Counted from the stretch's first letter, positions 7,014 through 15,784 are shown. The stretch is 28,278 bases of DNA from an uncultured Collinsella sp. (GCA_900545615.1 UQZM01000021.1:1-28278), one strand, 5' to 3'. Program-made: numbers and translations. Notes: a model not told the origin generated them from the letters alone.

Positions 7014-7088
7014 AAACTTCCGTAAATGTGATAAATGTCACGTTTTACCTAGGGTAAAATGTGGGAAATATCACGTTTACGGAAGTTT
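7014..7088. promoter_or_regulatory. 75-bp palindrome upstream of the AAA_14 ATPase
   Basis: The 19-bp arm at 7014-7032 (AAACTTCCGTAAATGTGAT) pairs with 7070-7088 with a single G-U. A second dyad inside pairs TTTTACC with GGGTAAAA around the centre (about 7043-7059). The palindrome ends 6 nt before the gene's ribosome binding site, so it lies in the promoter or 5' leader. It is AT-rich, unlike the surrounding DNA. It could be an operator, a leader hairpin or the end of a mobile insertion. Confidence 0.65.
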
Positions 7089-7107
7089 CTTTGCGGGAGG
7101 TTCGGTC

Positions 7108-8472
7108 ATGCAGCGAGATATCATTGCCAAGCTTAACGCTTGGAAAGCGTCGGAATATCGTAAGCCGCTTATCCTTAAGGGGGCGCGCCAGGTTGGAAAG
7201 ACGTGGGCGCTTAAGGAGTTCGGTCGAACCTCGTACCGCAATTTTGTGTATCTGACGCTCGAGGAACCGTCACCTGGGGTACAGAGCGAGTACGCTCAGT
7301 TTTTCGAAGGTACGCGCGATCCTCGGCGGATCATCTCAAACCTTTCCCTGGCACTTGGACAGCCTATCGATCCCGGCGAGACGCTGCTTATTATTGATGA
7401 GATCCAGGATTGCCCTTCTGCAGTCGGCGCCCTTAAATACTTCTGTGACGAGGCCCCCGAGTATCACGTCGCATGCGCAGGGTCTTTGTTGGGCGTTCGC
7501 TTGTCCCGTGAGACCAGCGCTTTTCCGGTGGGAAAGGTCGAGTTCATGGAGATGCACCCTATGAGCTTTTCCGAGTTTCTGAAAGCCGAGGGCGCTGCAA
7601 ACTACGACGAATACCTTGGCGGCCTGGATCAGATCGAGACAGTGCCCGATTTCTTCCATATCCGTCTCGTCGAGCATCTTCGTCGTTATTTTGCATGTGG
7701 CGGCATGCCAGAGGCTCTTGGTCGGTGGGTGGAGACGGGCGATATCGTTCAGGTCGATAAGGTGTTGTCCGATCTCTTGGATTCCTACGAGCGCGATTTT
7801 GCCAAGCATGGTGGCCATGCGCAGTTCGCCAAGCTTTCGCAAATATGGAACTCGATTCCAACTCAGTTGGCGCGCGAGAATAAAAAGTTCGTTTGGGGTG
7901 CGGTGCGCGAGGGGGCTCGTGCTCGAGAATACGAGGATGCTCTGGAATGGCTTGCCGATGCTGGGCTCATCATGGCGGTTCGCCTTAATGCTGCCGGTGG
8001 CGTGCCGCTCTCTGCATACGATGACCTCAAGGCATTTAAAGTCTACTGTCTTGATGTCGGTTTGCTACGCCGCATGGCAAGGCTGGATGCGTCCGCTTTT
8101 GCCATCTCGGATGCGCTATTTTCGGAGTTCAAAGGTTCGTTCGCCGAGAACTATGTGCTTCAGGCATTACTTTCACAGTTAGATGCTGCTCCGCGTTATT
8201 GGACAAACGAGAAGCCGAAGCACGAAGTCGATTTTTTGATTCAAGTCGGAAACGAAATCGTTCCCGTCGAGGTCAAATCGGGAGAGGTCGTTCATTCCAA
8301 GAGCCTTAAGTACTATGCCGACAAGCATGCGGAGACGACTCCATTGAGGGTCCGCTACTCACTTAAGAACCTAAAGCTCGACGACGGGGTGCTCAACATT
8401 CCGTTGTATTTGGCTGATCGATCTGTCCCTCTTATCAAAAAGGCGCTTGATTGTGCATATCTTGACGTTTAG
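7108..8472 (+). CDS. AAA_14-type ATPase with DUF4143 C-terminal domain
   Basis: The 454-residue protein has a Walker A motif GARQVGKT (residues 25-32) and Walker B LLIIDEIQ (D97, E98), which are hallmarks of the AAA_14 family. The C-terminal third carries HEVDFLI and IVPVEVKSG with D375, E388 and K390 spaced like a PD-(D/E)xK nuclease fold, the usual signature of DUF4143. The biological role of this family is not established; members are common in Actinobacteria and often look horizontally acquired. The ATG at 7108 follows GGGAGG (7095-7100) at 7 nt. GC content is lower than in gat or glmM, suggesting transfer. It stands alone as a single-gene unit behind a long palindrome. Confidence 0.85.
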   Translation: MQRDIIAKLNAWKASEYRKPLILKGARQVGKTWALKEFGRTSYRNFVYLTLEEPSPGVQSEYAQFFEGTRDPRRIISNLSLALGQPIDPGETLLIIDEIQDCPSAVGALKYFCDEAPEYHVACAGSLLGVRLSRETSAFPVGKVEFMEMHPMSFSEFLKAEGAANYDEYLGGLDQIETVPDFFHIRLVEHLRRYFACGGMPEALGRWVETGDIVQVDKVLSDLLDSYERDFAKHGGHAQFAKLSQIWNSIPTQLARENKKFVWGAVREGARAREYEDALEWLADAGLIMAVRLNAAGGVPLSAYDDLKAFKVYCLDVGLLRRMARLDASAFAISDALFSEFKGSFAENYVLQALLSQLDAAPRYWTNEKPKHEVDFLIQVGNEIVPVEVKSGEVVHSKSLKYYADKHAETTPLRVRYSLKNLKLDDGVLNIPLYLADRSVPLIKKALDCAYLDV

Positions 8473-8536
8473 ATCCTGGGTGAGCTGACGGGCGGCGGCT
8501 AATTAATCGCTCCGTTACGGCCAGGGAGCTTGGGCC

Positions 8537-9541
8537 TTAGCGATGCTTGCTTCGCCAAGCCGTGGGTGTCATGCCGGTGTGTTGTTTGAAGGCTTGGGCG
8601 AAGGCGGCCTGCTGAGGGTAGCCTAGACGCTCTGCCACCTGCGCTATCGTGAGCGCGCTATCGGCCAAAAGGTCCTGCGCTCGCTCCATACGGCGTCTGC
8701 GAATGTAGACGCCTAGGGACTCGCCAGTTTGGGCCTTAAAGGTTGCGCATAGTTTGGAGCGGCTTGTGTAGAGCCTCTCGGCCACCTCGTTGATACCCAT
8801 ACGTCTGCCTTTGTCGAGCGCGCGCTCAATCATTGCCGTTGCTTCTTCGGCAATGGTTATGCTGACGCGTGTGTCTGCTGCCTGCCGCGCCTGCTTGTGG
8901 GCCGCGCGCGAACAGGCGAGCTCCGCGACCATGGTCTCCACGATGCCCTGCATATAGACGCGTCCGCCTACGGTGCGGGCGCGTTCCTCGTTAATCCGGC
9001 GCAGCGTGTGGCAGATGGCAGACGTCGCTTCCTCGTGCCATGGCTCGGCAAACGCCTCAAAGATTCCCGCGAACTCGGTGGGATAGCGGTGCTCCAGTTC
9101 GTCAAAATATCCAGGCAAAAAGAGCACCGAGCGCGAGTGATAAAGCTCCCCCGCAAACAGCGGGCTTAATTCCTCGCCACAGCTATCTTGGATAAAGCTG
9201 CAAACGGCATTGTTTGGCCACGGTCCATGCAATGGTTTAAGGTTCGCGGGCGTTATGCCAGCCTCGGGCATGCATGTAAGTGTGGGCGCGCTGACCTCGC
9301 TCACGCAGGCGTATGGCTCGGGTGTGTATTCGGCCAGGTTCATATCGTGCGTCGGGGTGATGAAATGCTCCATGACGATGCAGGCAGGGGAAAGGGGCAT
9401 GATCCATGCGCGGCCGTGCGCCCGGTCGTTTGCCACCTCGCCGGTAAAGACGGCGCCCTTGCCGGTAAGCTCCAGGCCAAACTGCTCAAATTGCGGTGCG
9501 TAGAGCTCGGTTATGTCGGTCGCTGCCCGCCGTATTTGCAA
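8537..9541 (-). CDS. AraC-family transcriptional regulator
   Basis: The 334-residue protein ends in a double helix-turn-helix AraC/XylS DNA-binding domain (about residues 236-334), including INEVAERLYTSRSKLCATFK and the family signature near LGYPQQAAFAQAFKQHTGMTPTAWR. The N-terminal part is a long, poorly recognised sensor domain. The start is a TTG (9539-9541, minus strand) preceded by a strong GGAAGGGGA ribosome binding site at 6 nt; no ATG occurs before residue 48. It is divergent from two half-ABC transporters, separated by 114 bp, so it probably controls them. AraC proteins beside YbtP/YbtQ-like transporters respond to siderophores in other bacteria; the ligand here is unknown. Confidence 0.88.
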   Translation of the reverse strand: MQIRRAATDITELYAPQFEQFGLELTGKGAVFTGEVANDRAHGRAWIMPLSPACIVMEHFITPTHDMNLAEYTPEPYACVSEVSAPTLTCMPEAGITPANLKPLHGPWPNNAVCSFIQDSCGEELSPLFAGELYHSRSVLFLPGYFDELEHRYPTEFAGIFEAFAEPWHEEATSAICHTLRRINEERARTVGGRVYMQGIVETMVAELACSRAAHKQARQAADTRVSITIAEEATAMIERALDKGRRMGINEVAERLYTSRSKLCATFKAQTGESLGVYIRRRRMERAQDLLADSALTIAQVAERLGYPQQAAFAQAFKQHTGMTPTAWRSKHR

Positions 9542-9602
9542 AAGCGTCCCCTTCCTTTGCGGAAACGTCCACGCCTGGCTCGATTGTGTGCCTTGGCTAA
9601 CA

Positions 9603-9620
9603 TATCAATGATAAGTTGAT
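9603..9620. promoter_or_regulatory. Dyad in the AraC/ABC divergent intergenic region
   Basis: TATCAATGATA (9603-9613) is a perfect palindrome around one base, and ATCAA (9604-9608) also pairs with TTGAT (9616-9620). The site lies about 40 bp before the first ABC gene, in an AT-rich patch of the divergent spacer. It is a candidate operator for the AraC regulator. AAAGGA (9645-9650) is the ribosome binding site of the downstream gene. Confidence 0.4.
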
Positions 9621-9655
9621 TAAGGTTAACTCTCAAGTCGTTAGAAAGGAACCTT

Positions 9656-11482
9656 ATGGCAAAGGGATCAAAAAGGGAAGGCGGCGGTATCGGCGAGCTG
9701 CTTGCATATGCCGGCGACCGTAAATTCCTAACGTATTTGGGCATGGCTCTCTCAGCGCTCTCGCAGCTGCTGAGCTTTGGCCCGTACGTGTGCATTTGGC
9801 TTGTCGCGCGCGATCTGATCGCCGTGGCGCCCAACTGGAGCGAAGCTACTAACATCGCGATGTACGGTTGGTGGGCCGTGGGTTTTGCCCTGGCAAGCAT
9901 CGTAGTTTATTTCGTGGGGCTCATGTGCACGCACCTGTCTGCGTTTCGCTGCGCGTCCAATATCCGCAAGACTACGAGCGAGCACCTGCTTAGGCTGCCG
10001 CTTGGCTACTTTGACACGCACGCCACCGGTGAGCTGCGTCGTGTTGTAGACGGATGTGCCGCCTCCACCGAGACTTTGCTCGCGCACATGCTGCCCGATA
10101 TCGCAGGCGCCGCCGCCATGGTCGTGGGCCTGCTCGTGTTGCTGTTCGCCCTCGATTGGCGCTTGGGCGCGGCATGCCTTATCTCGGTCGTCGTTTCGCT
10201 TGGCGCCATGGCCACCATGATGGGCGGCAAAGGCGCCGAGTTCATGAAGGCCTACATGGGAGCTCTGGTCAAGATGAACAAGACCGGCACCGAATACGTA
10301 CGCGGCATCCCCGTGGTCAAGGTGTTTCAGCAGACGGTCTACTCCTTTAAGGCCTTCCACGATGCGATCGCCGAATACGCCGACATGGCACAAAACTATG
10401 CGGGCACGTTCTGCCGAGGTCCGCAGGTACTCAACCTTACCGCGCTCAATGGTCTTGTGGCATTCCTGTTGCCCGTGGCGTTGCTGTTGGTGCCGGGCGA
10501 GACGGACTTCGCGCATTTTATGGCCAACTTCACGTTTTACGCGATATTTTCGGCCGTGGTGCCGACGGCCATGACCAAGCTCATGTTTGTGGGCGAGGCC
10601 TCTCAGATGAGCGCCGATTCGCTGGCTCGTATTCGAAGCGTCATGGATTCCAAGCAGCTCTCCGTGCCCGCCCAACCCAAGCATTCTGCCGGCGGCGACG
10701 TGCGATTTGAGGACGTGAGCTTTACGTACGAGGGTGCCAAAGCACCTGCCGTTAGCCATGTGAGCTTTAGCGTTTCCGCGGGTAGCACCCTTGCGCTGGT
10801 GGGTCCCTCGGGCGGCGGTAAGTCAACCTGCGCAAGCCTGATCCCGCGTTTTTGGGATGTTTCCTCGGGTCGAGTGCTCGTAGGCGGCGTGGACGTTCGC
10901 GATATGGATCCGCACGAGCTTATGGACCAGGTCGCCTTCGTGTTCCAGACCAACCAGCTGTTCCGGCAAACACTTGCCGATAACGTGCGCGCCTCCAAGC
11001 CTACGGCCACTGACGACGAAGTGCGTGCGGCCCTCTCCGCAGCTCAGTGCGACGACATTGTTGCCAAGCTCCCACAGGGCATCAATACTATGCTCGGTGC
11101 CGGCGGAGCATATCTTTCGGGCGGCGAGGTCCAGCGCGTGGCACTCGCCCGCGCGATCCTTAAAGACGCGCCTATCGTGGTGCTCGATGAGGCCACGGCG
11201 TTTGCCGATCCCGAGAACGAGGCGCTCATCCAGCGCGCCTTTAGCAAGCTGGCGGCGGGCCGCACGGTCATTATGATTGCGCACCGACTCTCGACTGTAG
11301 TGGGCGCAGACCAAATCGTGGTGCTCAACCAAGGCAGCGTGCAGGAATCGGGTACCCATGCCGAGTTGCTGTCCCAAAACGGTCTGTATGCCAAGATGTG
11401 GGCCGAATACGAACAGGCCGCGAGCTGGAAAATCACTGCAGCGACCGCGGATGCCGCCGTCACGAAGGGAGGCGAGGCCTAA
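9656..11482 (+). CDS. ABC transporter half-protein (permease + ATPase), YbtP/Irp6-like
   Basis: The 608-residue protein has an N-terminal type I exporter-fold membrane domain (about residues 20-310, several hydrophobic segments) and a C-terminal ATPase. Walker A is GPSGGGKST (383-391), the signature is LSGGEVQR (487-494), Walker B contains D511/E512, and the H-loop is AHRLST. The D-loop reads AFADPENE instead of the commoner SALDPENE; I recall this variant from siderophore-uptake pairs of the YbtP/IrtA kind. It probably forms a heterodimer with the next gene, whose ATG directly follows its stop codon. The AraC regulator is divergent. Import of a siderophore-like compound is one possibility; peptide or drug export is another. 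Confidence 0.88.
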   Translation: MAKGSKREGGGIGELLAYAGDRKFLTYLGMALSALSQLLSFGPYVCIWLVARDLIAVAPNWSEATNIAMYGWWAVGFALASIVVYFVGLMCTHLSAFRCASNIRKTTSEHLLRLPLGYFDTHATGELRRVVDGCAASTETLLAHMLPDIAGAAAMVVGLLVLLFALDWRLGAACLISVVVSLGAMATMMGGKGAEFMKAYMGALVKMNKTGTEYVRGIPVVKVFQQTVYSFKAFHDAIAEYADMAQNYAGTFCRGPQVLNLTALNGLVAFLLPVALLLVPGETDFAHFMANFTFYAIFSAVVPTAMTKLMFVGEASQMSADSLARIRSVMDSKQLSVPAQPKHSAGGDVRFEDVSFTYEGAKAPAVSHVSFSVSAGSTLALVGPSGGGKSTCASLIPRFWDVSSGRVLVGGVDVRDMDPHELMDQVAFVFQTNQLFRQTLADNVRASKPTATDDEVRAALSAAQCDDIVAKLPQGINTMLGAGGAYLSGGEVQRVALARAILKDAPIVVLDEATAFADPENEALIQRAFSKLAAGRTVIMIAHRLSTVVGADQIVVLNQGSVQESGTHAELLSQNGLYAKMWAEYEQAASWKITAATADAAVTKGGEA

Positions 11483-13240
11483 ATGTTCGCCTCATTCCAA
11501 AAGAAGTATTTCCTATCCGATAAAGGCGTCGCCGGCGTAAAACGCGGCATTTTCTGGACCGCGCTCACCAATCTCATTACCATGGCCGGCATGGGCTTTT
11601 TATTCCTGGTTATGGCCGGCTTTGTCGAGCATCTCGCCAGCGGGGCTGACCTGCCGGATGCCCTGCCGATCGTGGGCGGCCTCCTGGTCTTTTTCGTGCT
11701 GCTCTTTGCCTCTAACTGGCAGCAGTATTACTACACCTACTGCATCTTTTACGAGGAGTGCGGCAAGCAGCGTATGGAGATTGCCGAGCGCTTGCGCAAA
11801 CTGCCGCTGTCGTTTTTTGGTCGTCGTGATCTGGCCGATTTAACCGAGACCATCATGGGTGACGTCCAGGCCATGGAGCACGCCTACAGCCACGTGCTGG
11901 GAGAGCTTTGGGGTGCCATCATCGCAAGCGCCATTGTCTTCGTGGCATCGCTGTTCTTTTGCTGGCAGCTGGCGATCGCGGCGTTTTGGAGCGTTCCCGT
12001 GGCCTTTGCCGTGCTGTATCTAACACGCGGCCCCATGACCCCGGTGTTCGATCGCGTGCGCGCCGAGAAGGTCAAGGTTACCGAGGCGATTCAAGAGACG
12101 CTCGACTGCGTTCGCGAGATCCGTGCCACCAACCAGGAGGCCCATTATCTTGAGGGACTCAACGCCGTGATCGATGCCGAGGAGCGTGAGACCACCAAGG
12201 GCGAGCTCGCTAACGGGCTTTTGGTCAACTCCGCCTTTGCCATCCTGCGTCTGGGCATTGCCACCACGCTGGTCACGGGTGCCGCGATGGTCGCCTCCGG
12301 GCAGGTCGACTTTTTGGTGATGTTTGCCTTCCTGCTTATGGTGAGCCGTATCTATGCGCCGTTTGATCAGGCCCTTATGCTCGTGTCGGAGCTGTTTGCC
12401 GCAGAGTCATCGGCCAGGCGCATGCGTTCCATCATGGAAGAGCCTGCGGCGCAGGGCAGCGAGAAATTTGAGCCCGCGGGCCACGATGTGGTGTTCGATC
12501 ACGTGGCATTTGGCTATGGTGCGGGCGAGGACGGCCGTGCCGGCGAGAAAGTTCTTACCGATGTGAGCTTTACCGCCAAGGAAGGCGAAGTTACGGCGCT
12601 GGTCGGTTCTTCGGGTTCCGGTAAGTCTACGGTGAGCCGCCTGGCCGCGCGCTTTTGGGATGCCACCGAAGGCACGGTCACCGTGGGTGGCGTGGATGTT
12701 GCGAACGTGGATCCCGAGGTGCTGCTGCGCGACTACGCCATTGTGTTCCAAGACGTGCTGCTCTTTGACGACACGGTGATGGGAAACATTCGCCTCGGGC
12801 GTCGTGATGCCACCGATGAGGAAGTGCTTGCGGCCGCGCGTGCCGCTAACTGCGACGAGTTTGTGAGTCGTATGCCGCAGGGCTACGACACCATGATCGG
12901 CGAGAACGGCTCCAAGCTGTCCGGCGGCGAGCGCCAGCGCATCTCCATCGCCCGCGCGCTGCTCAAAGACGCGCCCATCGTGCTGTTGGACGAGGCGACG
13001 GCAAGCTTGGATGTGGAGAACGAGACCGTGGTACAGCAGGCGCTCTCCCGTCTGCTTGCAGGTAAGACGGTTATCGTGATTGCGCATCGCATGCGTACGG
13101 TGGAAAATGCCGACAAAATCGTTGTGCTCAAGGATGGTGTGGTTGCCGAGCAGGGCACTCCGGCGCAGCTCAAGGCGGCAGGTGGAGAATTCGCCCGCAT
13201 GGTTGCGCTGCAAAAGGAAGCGGCTGCCTGGCAGCTGTAG
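11483..13240 (+). CDS. ABC transporter half-protein (permease + ATPase), YbtQ-like partner
   Basis: The 585-residue protein repeats the architecture of its upstream neighbour: an exporter-type membrane domain (about residues 15-310), then an ATPase with Walker A GSSGSGKST (375-383), Q-loop VFQDVLLF, signature LSGGERQR (479-486), Walker B with D503/E504, and H-loop AHRMRT. All catalytic elements look consensus, so it may be the more active ATP site of a heterodimer. ATG 11483 immediately follows the upstream TAA, with GGGAGGCG as ribosome binding site inside the preceding gene, so the two are co-translated. A perfect hairpin follows the stop codon. Confidence 0.88.
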   Translation: MFASFQKKYFLSDKGVAGVKRGIFWTALTNLITMAGMGFLFLVMAGFVEHLASGADLPDALPIVGGLLVFFVLLFASNWQQYYYTYCIFYEECGKQRMEIAERLRKLPLSFFGRRDLADLTETIMGDVQAMEHAYSHVLGELWGAIIASAIVFVASLFFCWQLAIAAFWSVPVAFAVLYLTRGPMTPVFDRVRAEKVKVTEAIQETLDCVREIRATNQEAHYLEGLNAVIDAEERETTKGELANGLLVNSAFAILRLGIATTLVTGAAMVASGQVDFLVMFAFLLMVSRIYAPFDQALMLVSELFAAESSARRMRSIMEEPAAQGSEKFEPAGHDVVFDHVAFGYGAGEDGRAGEKVLTDVSFTAKEGEVTALVGSSGSGKSTVSRLAARFWDATEGTVTVGGVDVANVDPEVLLRDYAIVFQDVLLFDDTVMGNIRLGRRDATDEEVLAAARAANCDEFVSRMPQGYDTMIGENGSKLSGGERQRISIARALLKDAPIVLLDEATASLDVENETVVQQALSRLLAGKTVIVIAHRMRTVENADKIVVLKDGVVAEQGTPAQLKAAGGEFARMVALQKEAAAWQL

Positions 13241-13241
13241 G

Positions 13242-13274
13242 AATGTGACAAAGGGACAATCCCTTTGTCACATT
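13242..13274. repeat. Perfect 15-bp hairpin after the ABC operon
   Basis: AATGTGACAAAGGGA (13242-13256) pairs perfectly with 13260-13274 around a CAA loop. It starts one base after the ABC stop codon. There is no T-run, so termination would be unusual. The core AAAGGGACA...CCCTTT resembles the hairpin at 2923-2957, which suggests a dispersed family placed after stop codons. Confidence 0.7.
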
Positions 13275-13317
13275 GAGTTCATCCCCATAGTTTCCAAAAA
13301 GTTAGCCATTGTTGACC

Positions 13318-13339
13318 AAATAGTTATACTAAACTATTT
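13318..13339. promoter_or_regulatory. 22-bp dyad overlapping a -10 box before the DUF6110/ATPase operon
   Basis: AAATAGTT (13318-13325) and AACTATTT (13332-13339) form a perfect 8-bp inverted repeat with a 6-bp spacer. The dyad contains TATACT (13325-13330), a good -10 sequence; a weak TTAGCC lies 17 bp upstream as -35. Size and symmetry fit the operator of a metal-sensing repressor such as the DtxR/MntR family, in keeping with the metal ATPase downstream. The regulator itself is not in the window. Confidence 0.5.
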
Positions 13340-13420
13340 TCAAAAGTGTGCTCGAGCAAACTAATGAACTCGGGTGCTAAGGCACCATGCCGCGCTTGTG
13401 CGGCAAAAGGGAGAAGCAAC

Positions 13421-13666
13421 ATGAAGAAGTCGACGTTTAACACCCTGCTTGTCGGTGGCGGTTTTCTGCTTGGTACGGCCGGCATCAAGCTGCTCACCAG
13501 CGCTCCGGTAAAGAACGCCTGCGTGCAGGGCATCGCGTGCGGTATGCGCGTCAAGAACTGCTACCAGGACATGGTCGAGCAAGCCAAGGCCAATGTCGAT
13601 GACATGGTTGCCGAGGCTGCTTACATCACCCAGAGCGAGGCCGCTGCTGACGAGGCAGCCGAGTAG
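13421..13666 (+). CDS. Small cysteine-containing membrane protein, DUF6110-like
   Basis: The 81-residue product begins MKKSTFNTLLVGGGFLLGTAGIK, a glycine-rich membrane or signal-anchor segment (about residues 8-26). It continues with three cysteines (C34, C40, C47) in VKNACVQG...CGMRVKNCYQDM and ends in an acidic Ala/Glu tail. I associate this pattern with DUF6110, whose genes tend to sit beside heavy-metal P-type ATPases. ATG 13421 was chosen because AAAAGGGAG lies about 8 nt upstream; an upstream in-frame start at 13346 has no ribosome binding site. The stop is 18 nt before the ATPase gene, so they share a transcript. A metal-delivery or accessory role is inferred from context only. Confidence 0.7.
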   Translation: MKKSTFNTLLVGGGFLLGTAGIKLLTSAPVKNACVQGIACGMRVKNCYQDMVEQAKANVDDMVAEAAYITQSEAAADEAAE

Positions 13667-13684
13667 CGCTCCCAGGCACAAACT

Positions 13685-15760
13685 ATGAGATTCTCGATTA
13701 TCAGCGAGATCCCTGGCAGGACCCGCCTTCAGTTGGCGGGTCCTGTGCCAGAGAGCGATCTCGATGCGCTTCTAAAGCTTGGCGGCGACATCGATGGCGT
13801 GCGCAAGGTGCGCGTGTATGGCCGCATTGGCCAGATGGCGCTGGAGTACGACGAGCCGCGCCGCGATGCCGTGCTGGCCGCCGTCGGTGCGCTCGACGCT
13901 CAGGCCATTGCCGACGCAAAGACAGGCTACGTGATGCAGCTTGAGCCACGCAAGCACAAGCTCGTCATGGATCTTGCCACACTTATCGGCGCCCACTACG
14001 CGCGCCGTTGGTTCTTGCCGACGCCTCTGCGTGCGGTGTTTGTCGTGGCCGGTTACATGGCATTTTTGCGCGCTGCCCTTCATGAGCTGGCACAGCCGCG
14101 CCTGACCGTTCCTGTGCTCGACGCTTCGGCCATCGGCATTTCGTTCGTCAAGCGTGATGTCGACACCGCGGGCCAGACAATGTTCTTGCTCAACGTGGGC
14201 GAGCTGCTCGAGGACTACACTCGCGCCATGAGCGAAAACGAGCTCATCAACTCGCTGCTCGATGTGCCCGACAAGGCGCAAAAGGTTGTCGGCGACACCG
14301 AGGTAAGCGTTGCCGCGACCGAGCTCGAGCCCGGCGATTTGGTCGCCGTGCGCACTGGCATGTCCATTTGCATCGACGGTGTTGTCGAGCAGGGGAGCGC
14401 TATGGTCAACCAGGCGACCCTGACCGGCGAGCCGCTGGCCGTCGAGCGCAGCGTGGGCGACGATGTGTTCGCCGGTACCGTCGTGGAAGACGGCAGCATC
14501 TTGGTGCGCGTGCGCGCCAACACGGCGCAGACCAAGCTCCGCTCGATCGTCTCGCTCGTGCAGACGGCCGATTCGCTCAAGTCCGAGGGCCAGTCGCACA
14601 TGGAAGACCTCGCCAACAAGATCGTCCCGTGGAACTTCCTGCTCGCGGGCCTGGTTGCGCTCACCACGCGCAGTCTCATCAAGACCTCCGCGGCACTGAT
14701 GGTCGACTACTCGTGCGCACTCAAGCTCACGGGTTCCGTTGCCGTCATGACTGCCATGAGCGATGCTGCCAAGATGGGCGTTATGGTCAAGGGCGCTAAG
14801 TACTTTGAGTCGTTTGCCAAGGCCGATACCATTGTCTTTGACAAGACCGGTACGCTGACCGAGGCCCAGCCGCGCCTAGCTTGCGTGCTCACGACCGACG
14901 GCTGGAGCGAGGACGAGGTCCTGCGCCTTTCCGCTTGCTTGGAGGAGCATTTTCCGCATCCGGTGGCGCGTGCCGTGGTCAATGCGGCACGCGAGCGCGG
15001 GCTCGAGCACCGCGAGCGCCATGCTGCCGTCGAGTACATCGTGGCGCACGGCATCGCTTCGTCCATCGAAGGGCGTCGCGCGATTATCGGCTCGGCACAC
15101 TTTGTGTTTGAGGACGAGAGCGCGCAGCTCGAGGCCGACATTAAGGAGCAAATCGAGTCCCAGATGCAGGGCCTGTCGCCGCTGTATCTGGCGGTCGATG
15201 GAAAGGTCGTCGGCGTGCTCGGCATCGAGGATCCGCTCAAGCCCGGGGTCCGTGAGGCCATCGCCGACTTGCATGCGCTGGGCGTCAAGCATGTCGTTAT
15301 GCTCACGGGCGATTCGGAGCGCACGGCCGAGCGCATTGCGCGCGAGGCGGGTGTCGACGAGTTTAAGGCCGAGCTGCTGCCCGAGGACAAGTACGCCTAT
15401 GTGGAGCGCATTAAGAGCGAGGGGCGCCATGTTGCCATGGTGGGCGACGGCGTCAACGATTCGCCGGCGCTCGGTTTGGCCGACGTGGGCTTGGCGATGG
15501 GTGGCGGAAGCGACATCGCCAAGGAGGTCGCCGATATCATCCTGACCGATACGGATCTTGCCGCGATCGTGCGCCTGCGCCGCATGAGTCAGGGTCTCAT
15601 CGACCGTCTGACGAGCTCCTATTCTAAGGTGATGCTCACCAACTCGGCGCTCTTGGCGCTGGGCATTACCGGCATGATCACTCCGCAGACGTCGTCACTG
15701 CTGCACAACGGCTCAACGATTGCCTACAGCCTGGGCAACGCGAAGGCTTATCTGCGTTAG
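13685..15760 (+). CDS. P1B-type heavy-metal translocating ATPase with SCA in place of CPC
   Basis: The 691-residue P-type ATPase has all core motifs: actuator TGEP (247-250), phosphorylation DKTGTLT (D386), an HP dipeptide in HFPHPVARAVV, and hinge GDGVND (587-592). The first 60-70 residues look like a heavy-metal-associated (HMA) fold but lack CxxC. The transmembrane metal-site motif, usually CPC, reads YSCALKL (S343, C344, A345), so the transported ion cannot be assigned from the usual rules; Mn, Fe, Zn or Co are all possible. The protein probably exports a metal from the cytoplasm. It is co-transcribed with the small cysteine-containing protein upstream and followed by a terminator. The ribosome binding site is weak, suggesting coupling. 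Confidence 0.9.
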   Translation: MRFSIISEIPGRTRLQLAGPVPESDLDALLKLGGDIDGVRKVRVYGRIGQMALEYDEPRRDAVLAAVGALDAQAIADAKTGYVMQLEPRKHKLVMDLATLIGAHYARRWFLPTPLRAVFVVAGYMAFLRAALHELAQPRLTVPVLDASAIGISFVKRDVDTAGQTMFLLNVGELLEDYTRAMSENELINSLLDVPDKAQKVVGDTEVSVAATELEPGDLVAVRTGMSICIDGVVEQGSAMVNQATLTGEPLAVERSVGDDVFAGTVVEDGSILVRVRANTAQTKLRSIVSLVQTADSLKSEGQSHMEDLANKIVPWNFLLAGLVALTTRSLIKTSAALMVDYSCALKLTGSVAVMTAMSDAAKMGVMVKGAKYFESFAKADTIVFDKTGTLTEAQPRLACVLTTDGWSEDEVLRLSACLEEHFPHPVARAVVNAARERGLEHRERHAAVEYIVAHGIASSIEGRRAIIGSAHFVFEDESAQLEADIKEQIESQMQGLSPLYLAVDGKVVGVLGIEDPLKPGVREAIADLHALGVKHVVMLTGDSERTAERIAREAGVDEFKAELLPEDKYAYVERIKSEGRHVAMVGDGVNDSPALGLADVGLAMGGGSDIAKEVADIILTDTDLAAIVRLRRMSQGLIDRLTSSYSKVMLTNSALLALGITGMITPQTSSLLHNGSTIAYSLGNAKAYLR

Positions 15761-15784
15761 CAGACGTGTTCGCCCACGTTATCT

